From assembly GCA_014650415.1 (NCBI GenBank), contig BMUX01000010.1:1-64000 (forward strand): a DNA stretch of 64,000 nucleotides, written 5' to 3'. Positions 59,451-64,000 of this stretch are shown in pieces. This DNA comes from Streptomyces spiroverticillatus. GTDB taxonomy: Bacteria > Actinomycetota > Actinomycetes > Streptomycetales > Streptomycetaceae. A program made the translations under genes and the position numbers. Under the pieces are notes generated by a model, which made no database searches, was not told the origin of the DNA, and worked only from the letters and a program-made list of their open reading frames with translations. Position 1 is the first letter of the stretch. Every line of letters begins with the position of its first letter.

Positions 59451-60578
59451 TCAGGTGCGGGGGCGGGTGGATGTGTGTGTACGGGTGCGGCCTTCGGCGG
59501 CGGCGTCCGGGCCCGCCCCGGCCGGGGCCGGGAAGAAGCGCCGGGCGGCCAGGGCGACGTACACCAGGCCGATCAGCACCGGCACCTCGATCAGCGGGCC
59601 GACGACCCCGGCCAGGGCCTGCCCCGAGGAGGCCCCGAAGGTGGCGACGGCGACCGCGATGGCGAGCTCGAAGTTGTTGCCGGCGGCGGTGAAGGCGAGG
59701 GTGGTGGCCCTCGGGTAGGGCAGGCCGACCGCCCTGCCGACCGCGAGCGAACCGGCCCACATGACGGCGAAGTACACCAGCAGCGGGAGGGCGATGCGCA
59801 GGACGTCCACGGGGCGGGAGGTGATGGCCTCGCCCTGGAGGGCGAAGAGGACGACGATGGTGAAGAGCAGGCCGTAGAGGGCGAACGGGCCGATGCGGGG
59901 GACGAGTCGGGACTCGTACCAGGTGCGGCCCTTGGCTCGTTCGCCGAGCTTGCGGGTCAGGTATCCGGCGGCGAGCGGGATGCCGAGGAAGATCAGGACG
60001 CTGCGGGCGATCTCCCAGGCGGACACGTCCAGGCCGGTGGTCGCCAGGCCCAGCCAGCCGGGGAGCACGGAGAGGTAGAACCAGCCCAGCAGGCCGAACG
60101 CGAGGACCTGGAAAACGGAGTTGAGGGCGACCAGGACGGCGGCTGCCTCGCGGTCGCCGCAGGCGAGGTCGTTCCAGATGATCACCATGGCGATGCAGCG
60201 GGCGAGGCCGACGATGATCAGGCCGGTCCGGTACTCGGGGAGGTCCGGCAGGAAGAGCCAGGCCAGGGCGAACATCAGGGCCGGGCCGACCAGCCAGTTG
60301 AGGAGGAGGGAGGGGAGGAGCAGGCGGCGGTCGCGGGTGACGGAGGTGAAGCGGTCGTAGCGGACCTTGGCGAGGACCGGGTACATCATCACCAGCAGTC
60401 CGAGCGCGATCGGCAGCGAGACGCCGACCACGCTGACCTGCGCCAACGCGTCCCCGAGGCCGGGCACCAGACGGCCGAGGCCGAGCCCGGCGGCCATCGC
60501 GGCGAGGATCCAGACGGCGAGGTAGCGGTCCAGGAAGGAGAGGCGGGAGGCGATCGGGGCGGTGGTCGGGGCGCTCAC
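59451..60578 (-). CDS. acr3: Arsenite efflux pump Acr3
   Basis: A 375-residue, ten-helix secondary transporter of the BART superfamily. Signatures are LPIALGLLVMMYPVLAKVRY, NWLVGPALMFALAW, the Cys-bearing GLARCIAMVIIWNDLACGD (thiolate ligand of arsenite), and FTAAGNNFELAIAVAVATFG. The gene start overlaps the arsR stop by four bases (ATGA at 60575-60578), so translation is coupled. Confidence 0.95.
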   Translation of the reverse strand: MSAPTTAPIASRLSFLDRYLAVWILAAMAAGLGLGRLVPGLGDALAQVSVVGVSLPIALGLLVMMYPVLAKVRYDRFTSVTRDRRLLLPSLLLNWLVGPALMFALAWLFLPDLPEYRTGLIIVGLARCIAMVIIWNDLACGDREAAAVLVALNSVFQVLAFGLLGWFYLSVLPGWLGLATTGLDVSAWEIARSVLIFLGIPLAAGYLTRKLGERAKGRTWYESRLVPRIGPFALYGLLFTIVVLFALQGEAITSRPVDVLRIALPLLVYFAVMWAGSLAVGRAVGLPYPRATTLAFTAAGNNFELAIAVAVATFGASSGQALAGVVGPLIEVPVLIGLVYVALAARRFFPAPAGAGPDAAAEGRTRTHTSTRPRT

Positions 60579-61039
60579 CGGGCGGCCCCGCCGGGCTGTG
60601 CACCGGCGTGCGGGGCGGCGGCGTGCGGGGCGCCGGCGTGCGGGGCGGCGGTGTGCGGGGCGGCGGTGGCCTCCGGCCGGGCGTGCGGGTTCGCCAGGAG
60701 GGCGGAGAGGCGGTCGGTCGTCGCGGGCAGCAGGCGGTAGTACACCCAGGTGCCCCGGCGCTCGGAGGCGATCAGCCCGGCCTGCTTCAGCAGCTTCAGG
60801 TGGTGGGAGATCGTCGGCTGGGACAGGTCGAAGGCCGGGGTGAGGTCGCAGACGCAGATCTCGCCGCCCTCGCGCGAGGCGATCATCGACAGCAGGCGCA
60901 GCCGTACGGGGTCGCCGAGCGCCTTGAAGACCTTGGCCAGCTCGGTGGCCGTCTCCTCGGGCATGGGGGCGCTCAGTAGGGTCGGACAGCCCCCCTCGGT
61001 GGCGTCCTGGCCGAGCACCGGCAGTTCTTGTTTCGACAT
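60575..61039 (-). CDS. arsR: ArsR/SmtB arsenic-responsive repressor
   Basis: A 154-residue winged-helix repressor: FKALGDPVRLRLLSMIAS, metal-site motif GGEICVCDL (CVC), recognition helix LSQPTISHHLKLLKQAGLI and wing RRGTWVYYRL. Arsenite binding to the cysteines should release the operator. The C-terminus ends in a low-complexity run of APH units (HTAAPHAGAPHAAAPHAG), encoded by an imperfect 15-bp tandem repeat and adding His residues absent from ordinary ArsR. The ATG at 61039 lies very close to the predicted promoter. Confidence 0.94.
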   Translation of the reverse strand: MSKQELPVLGQDATEGGCPTLLSAPMPEETATELAKVFKALGDPVRLRLLSMIASREGGEICVCDLTPAFDLSQPTISHHLKLLKQAGLIASERRGTWVYYRLLPATTDRLSALLANPHARPEATAAPHTAAPHAGAPHAAAPHAGAQPGGAAR

Positions 61040-61057
61040 GCTTCTATATTGACGTTC

Positions 61058-61100
61058 TCCGATGCAGCATGCAAGCCTGTATCGAGAAACATCGATGCAG
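61058..61100. promoter_or_regulatory. Candidate ArsR operator in the arsR-arsM gap
   Basis: CTGTATCGA (61077-61085), GAAACA, TCGATGCAG (61092-61100) is a near-perfect 9-bp dyad with one mismatch. A related half-site, CGATGCAG, occurs at 61060-61067. Both lie in the 119-bp divergent gap between arsR (61039) and arsM (61159), where a shared operator is expected. Confidence 0.65.
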
Positions 61101-61158
61101 CCCGCCGTGGTGCCCCCGAGGGTGCCCGGCGCGGGCGTTTCCGCCGAGGAGCGACACC

Positions 61159-61914
61159 ATGACCGAGACCTCCCCCACCGACCTGCGCGAAACCGTCCGC
61201 CGCCGCTACGCCGCCGCCGCGACCCAGGTCACCGAGGGCGGCAGCGCCTGCTGCGGGCCCGCGGCGATCGAGGTCGACGAGAACTTCGGCTCCACGCTCT
61301 ACGCCGCCGACGAGCGCGACGCACTCCCCGCCGAGGCCGTCGCCGCCTCCCTCGGCTGCGGCAACCCCACCGCCGTCGCCGACCTGCGCGAGGGCGAGCG
61401 CGTCCTCGACCTGGGCTCCGGGGGCGGCATCGACGTACTGCTGTCCGCGCGTCGGGTCGGGCCGACGGGCAAGGCGTACGGACTCGACATGACCGAGGAG
61501 ATGCTGGCCCTGGCGCTGGCCAACCAGAAGCAGGCGGGCGCGACGAACGTCGAGTTCCTCAAGGGCGCCATCGAGGCGGTCCCGCTGCCCGCGCACACCA
61601 TCGACGTGGTGATCTCCAACTGCGTGGTGAACCTCTCCACCGACAAGCCGGCCGTCTTCGCCGAGATGTACCGGGTCTTGGTGCCGGGCGGGCGCATCGG
61701 CATCTCCGACGTCGTCGCGGACGACACCCTCACGCCCGAACAGCGGGCGGAGCGCGGCGAGTACGTCGGCTGCATCGCCGGAGCGCTCTCCTTCGCGGAG
61801 TACCGGGCGGGCCTGGAGGCCGCCGGATTCACCTCTGTGGAGATCACCCCGACCCACGGCGTCGCCGACGGCATGCACTCGGCGATCGTCCGGGCGGTCA
61901 AGCCGGTGGCCTGA
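61159..61914 (+). CDS. arsM: Arsenite S-adenosylmethionine methyltransferase
   Basis: A 251-residue SAM-dependent methyltransferase. The SAM motif is VLDLGSGGGIDVLLSARRVG. Arsenite-binding cysteines are visible in GGSACCGP, SLGCGNP and ISNCVVNLS, the pattern of ArsM. It methylates arsenite to less reactive or volatile forms. ATG 61159 is preceded by GAGGAGCG. It is divergent from arsR and probably repressed by it through the shared gap. Its stop is eight bases from that of the convergent dehydrogenase. Confidence 0.93.
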   Translation: MTETSPTDLRETVRRRYAAAATQVTEGGSACCGPAAIEVDENFGSTLYAADERDALPAEAVAASLGCGNPTAVADLREGERVLDLGSGGGIDVLLSARRVGPTGKAYGLDMTEEMLALALANQKQAGATNVEFLKGAIEAVPLPAHTIDVVISNCVVNLSTDKPAVFAEMYRVLVPGGRIGISDVVADDTLTPEQRAERGEYVGCIAGALSFAEYRAGLEAAGFTSVEITPTHGVADGMHSAIVRAVKPVA

Positions 61915-61921
61915 CGGACAG

Positions 61922-63088
61922 TCAGCAGTGGCGGTGGTAGGCCTTGTTGGCAATGTGCCACGTGTCGCCGTCGCCGGTGCGGACCAGCAGGAAGACGTCC
62001 GTGAACGTGTCCGGGCCGTGCTGGAGCGTCATCGTGGCCGTCGCGACCGTGCCGTGCACCTCGACCGAGTCGATGCGGCGCGTGCGGGCCGCCTCGTCCG
62101 GGGCGGGTCGGCCGGAGAAGAGGCCGCAGTACGCGTCGAGCGGCCAGGACACGAACGCGCCGTCGCGGATGCCCTCCACATGGGCCGAGGGCAGGAACGC
62201 CTCGCGGAAGTGGGCGGGTTCGCCGGTCGCGTGGCCGCGCAGGTAGGCGCGGAGGGGGCGGAGTACGGATTCGGGCGCTGCCGGGGTCGTGGCGACGACC
62301 GCGATGTCCGCGTCGGGCGCCGCTGGGGTGGCGGCCAGGGCAGCGGCGGCGGGCAGGGGGACGCCGGACGCGTCGGCAAGCAGCGCCAGGTCCTTGGCGA
62401 GCGCGCCGAGGGTGAAGTCGGCGGCCCCCGTGGGCGGGCCCGTGAGGAGGGGGCGCTTGCGGGTCACCAGACCGCCCAGGTGGCCGAGTTCGAGTACGTC
62501 CAGGGCCTGGGCGCGGGTCAGGCCCAGCCCGTCGGCCTGACGCAGCGCGTCGCGCAGGGCCAGGAGCGCCCCGGCGAGGCTGCTGTTGGCGAGGAGCTTC
62601 AGGGCGGCGGAGGTGGGGGCGTCGGCACACTCCCGTACGGTGCCGAGGGCCTCAAGTACGGGACGTACAAGGAGAAGTGACGTGGCATCACCGGCCGCCA
62701 GGATCTTCAGCTCGCCCGCCGTGACGGCCGGGATGGAACCGAGCACCGGGGCGTGGACGTAGCGGGCGTGCCGGGCGGCGAACTCCGCCGCTTCGGCGGG
62801 GGAGACGGTGCTCGTGTTGAGGACGACCGTCTCCGTACGGAGGGAGCCTGCGACGGTGTCGAGCACCTCGCGGCAGGCCGCGCCGTCGAACAGGGCGAGG
62901 ACGACGACGTCGGCCTTCGCCACGGCGGAGCGGGGGTCGTCCGTAGTAGGAAAGGTGCTGGGGGTACGGCCGGAGCGGGTCCAGCCGGTGACGTCCCAGT
63001 CGTGGGACAGCCGTGCGGCCATCGCGGAGCCCATCCTCCCGAGCCCGAGGACGGTGATGGTGCGCGGTGCGGTGGTGGTCGTCGTCAT
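61922..63088 (-). CDS. 6-PGDH-like dehydrogenase fused to an NTF2/SnoaL-like domain
   Basis: A 388-residue two-domain protein. The N-terminal part (about 1-265) is a beta-hydroxyacid dehydrogenase: ITVLGLGRMGSAMAARL (NADP), VVLNTSTVSPAEAAEFA, the catalytic region LKLLANSSLAGALLALRDAL (Lys) and KDLALLADASGVPLP. The C-terminal part (about 275-388) is an NTF2-like cone: PLRAYLRGHATGEPAHFREA, DAYCGLFSGRPAPDE, SVEVHGTVATATMTLQHGP and DTWHIANKAYHRHC, resembling the lumazine-binding-like NTF2 group. ATG 63088. Divergent from the LysR gene. Confidence 0.85.
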   Translation of the reverse strand: MTTTTTAPRTITVLGLGRMGSAMAARLSHDWDVTGWTRSGRTPSTFPTTDDPRSAVAKADVVVLALFDGAACREVLDTVAGSLRTETVVLNTSTVSPAEAAEFAARHARYVHAPVLGSIPAVTAGELKILAAGDATSLLLVRPVLEALGTVRECADAPTSAALKLLANSSLAGALLALRDALRQADGLGLTRAQALDVLELGHLGGLVTRKRPLLTGPPTGAADFTLGALAKDLALLADASGVPLPAAAALAATPAAPDADIAVVATTPAAPESVLRPLRAYLRGHATGEPAHFREAFLPSAHVEGIRDGAFVSWPLDAYCGLFSGRPAPDEAARTRRIDSVEVHGTVATATMTLQHGPDTFTDVFLLVRTGDGDTWHIANKAYHRHC

Positions 63089-63134
63089 GCTCGTCAGCGT
63101 CCTGGACGGCAGGGGCTGCGACAAGCGCAGATCT

Positions 63135-63151
63135 CGCAGGGCTGCCCTGCG
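63135..63151. promoter_or_regulatory. Candidate LysR operator dyad
   Basis: CGCAGGG-CTG-CCCTGCG is a perfect 7-bp dyad in the 95-bp divergent gap, 32 bp upstream of the lysR ATG. Two direct copies of ACGCATAC follow (63156 and 63170). Either could be the LysR binding site. Confidence 0.4.
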
Positions 63152-63183
63152 CAACACGCATACCTCGTACGCATACTGGGGCC

Positions 63184-64000
63184 ATGGACCTGACCGTGTG
63201 GCGGACCTTCGTGACCGTGTGCCGTCTCGGCTCGCTGTCCGCGGCGGCCGCCGAACTGCACCACACCCAGTCCGCCGTCTCCCGGCAGATCGCCGGTCTG
63301 GAGAGGGAGTTGGGCGTCCCGCTGGTGGAGCGTCATGCCCGCGGTGTACGTCCCACACCCGCCGGGGCGGCCTTCCGCACCCACGCCCAGGTCACGCTCA
63401 ACGAGGCCGACCGCGCGGTGCGGGCCGCACGGGACGCCCAACGGGGTTTGCGGCGGCGGCCGTTGGCGGTCGGCGCCACGCCTTCGCTCGCGGCGGGCAT
63501 CGTCCCCGAGGCGATCCGAGGGCTCCTCGCGGAATCCGGTTCGCCCTTGCCGGAATCCGGTGCGCCCCCGACGGAACCCGGTCAGCTCCAGGCGGAACCA
63601 GGTCTGCCACTCCGCTGGAGCCTGCTGCCCGGTTTGAGCGCCGAGTTGCACGAGCGGATGACCGCCGGTGACCTCGACCTGGTCGTCGTCACGGACGCAC
63701 CGCCGGGGCTGCCCGACGATCCCCGTGTCGTACGCCGCTTCCTCGGCCTGGACCGGATGGTCGTCGTCCTCCCGGCGGGCCACCCGCTGGCCGGTCGCGG
63801 ACCCGTGCGCATCGCGGACCTCGCCGACGAGACCTGGGCCGAGGACAACGACGGCTCGGCGGCCCTCCTGCGCCGGCACGCCGCCCGCGCCGGGACCGAG
63901 ACCCGCATCGACCTCGCCGCCGCCGACCTGCTCGGCAAACTCGCCCTGGTCGCGACCGGGCACGCCGTCGCGCTGGTCCCGGGAGTGCTGAGGAGCGCGC
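63184..64000 (+). CDS. LysR-family transcriptional regulator (cut by window edge)
   Basis: At least 272 residues; the frame is open at the window end. The N-terminal HTH is WRTFVTVCRLGSLSAAAAEL followed by HHTQSAVSRQIAGLERELGV and PLVERHARGV. The effector domain starts at RPLAVGATPSLAAGIVP. Between its first strand and WSLLPGLSAELHERM an insertion of about 25 residues (LPESGAPPTEPGQLQAEPGL) is encoded by imperfect 18-21-bp repeats of a GGAATCCGGT-like unit (63532-63605). It is divergent from the dehydrogenase-NTF2 gene, its likely target. Confidence 0.9.
   Translation, partial: MDLTVWRTFVTVCRLGSLSAAAAELHHTQSAVSRQIAGLERELGVPLVERHARGVRPTPAGAAFRTHAQVTLNEADRAVRAARDAQRGLRRRPLAVGATPSLAAGIVPEAIRGLLAESGSPLPESGAPPTEPGQLQAEPGLPLRWSLLPGLSAELHERMTAGDLDLVVVTDAPPGLPDDPRVVRRFLGLDRMVVVLPAGHPLAGRGPVRIADLADETWAEDNDGSAALLRRHAARAGTETRIDLAAADLLGKLALVATGHAVALVPGVLRSA

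Noticed and set aside
60600..60665. Short repeats at the arsR 3' end as a CRISPR-like array
   Set aside because: Imperfect 15-bp units without unique spacers, in frame with arsR; they encode the APH tail. No CRISPR array or cas gene is present in the window.
1..64000. tRNA, rRNA, integrase attachment sites or replication origin
   Set aside because: I looked for tRNA cloverleaf sequences ending in CCA-like acceptors, rRNA segments, tyrosine or serine recombinases, and DnaA-box clusters, and saw none that I could support by eye.

Overview
The window is high-GC actinobacterial DNA, almost certainly from a Streptomyces linear chromosome. The evidence is a chaplin, three LAL-type LuxR regulators, eukaryote-type Ser/Thr kinases, a chitinase with Streptomyces-type operator repeats, and strong G/C third-position bias. 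It has two halves. Bases 1 to about 33 kb look like an accessory chromosome-arm region with insertion-sequence remnants, one intact IS256-family element and many decaying genes. Bases 33-64 kb are compact, mostly intact and core-like.

Layout. 0-0.7 kb: transposase fragments. 0.75-6.5 kb: a LysR regulator divergent from a run of quinone oxidoreductase, S51 peptidase, AhpD-like protein, SDR and MFS exporter. 6.6-7.3 kb: pseudogenes. 7.6-10.9 kb: DHA2 exporter and AhpD-like operon, and a double DUF427 protein. 10.9-12.6 kb: an aldo/keto reductase pseudogene split by an IS256 element with an 8-bp target duplication. 12.8-14.9 kb: a truncated epimerase, a secreted ribosome-inactivating protein (RIP) and an IS630 remnant. 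15-17.2 kb: two alpha/beta hydrolases and a small membrane protein. 17.2-27.8 kb: three LAL regulators, an OsmC protein, a broken MmyB-like regulator and a 42-bp inverted repeat. 28.0-32 kb: an ECF sigma factor, an NmrA-like pseudogene, a VioB-type ferritin-like protein and an LtrA-like membrane protein. 33-34.2 kb: a GH18 chitinase. 34.4-39.2 kb: two tandem kinase/beta-propeller receptors. 39.3-43 kb: a secreted protein, a MerR regulator divergent from an erythromycin-esterase/DUF427 operon, and a chaplin. 43.1-47.2 kb: a two-component system with an ABC transporter. 47.6-58.9 kb: D,D-peptidase, pirin, DUF4331, DUF1838-like, anti-sigma-like ATPase, KimA-like transporter, a third kinase, SMI1/KNR4, thioredoxin-reductase-like, DUF488 and WYL regulator. 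59-61.9 kb: an arsenic cluster. 61.9-64 kb: a dehydrogenase-NTF2 fusion divergent from a LysR gene cut by the window edge.

Main discovery. The bipartite motif TGTCACA-N16-GGTC occurs eight times between 9.9 and 32.1 kb (seven exact, one with a single mismatch), always with a 16-nt spacer. Seven copies point at a nearby start codon: the AhpD-like/DHA2 operon, the RIP, an alpha/beta hydrolase, OsmC, the NmrA-like pseudogene, the VioB-like protein and LtrA. The eighth is orphan. By chance about 0.03 exact copies would be expected in the window. The motif closely resembles the promoter known for ECF41-group sigma factors (TGTCACA...CGTC). An ECF41-like sigma gene with a nearly absent C-terminal SnoaL regulatory domain lies inside the cluster at 28.0 kb. 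I infer a local ECF-sigma regulon that couples a secreted RIP toxin to redox and detoxification enzymes.
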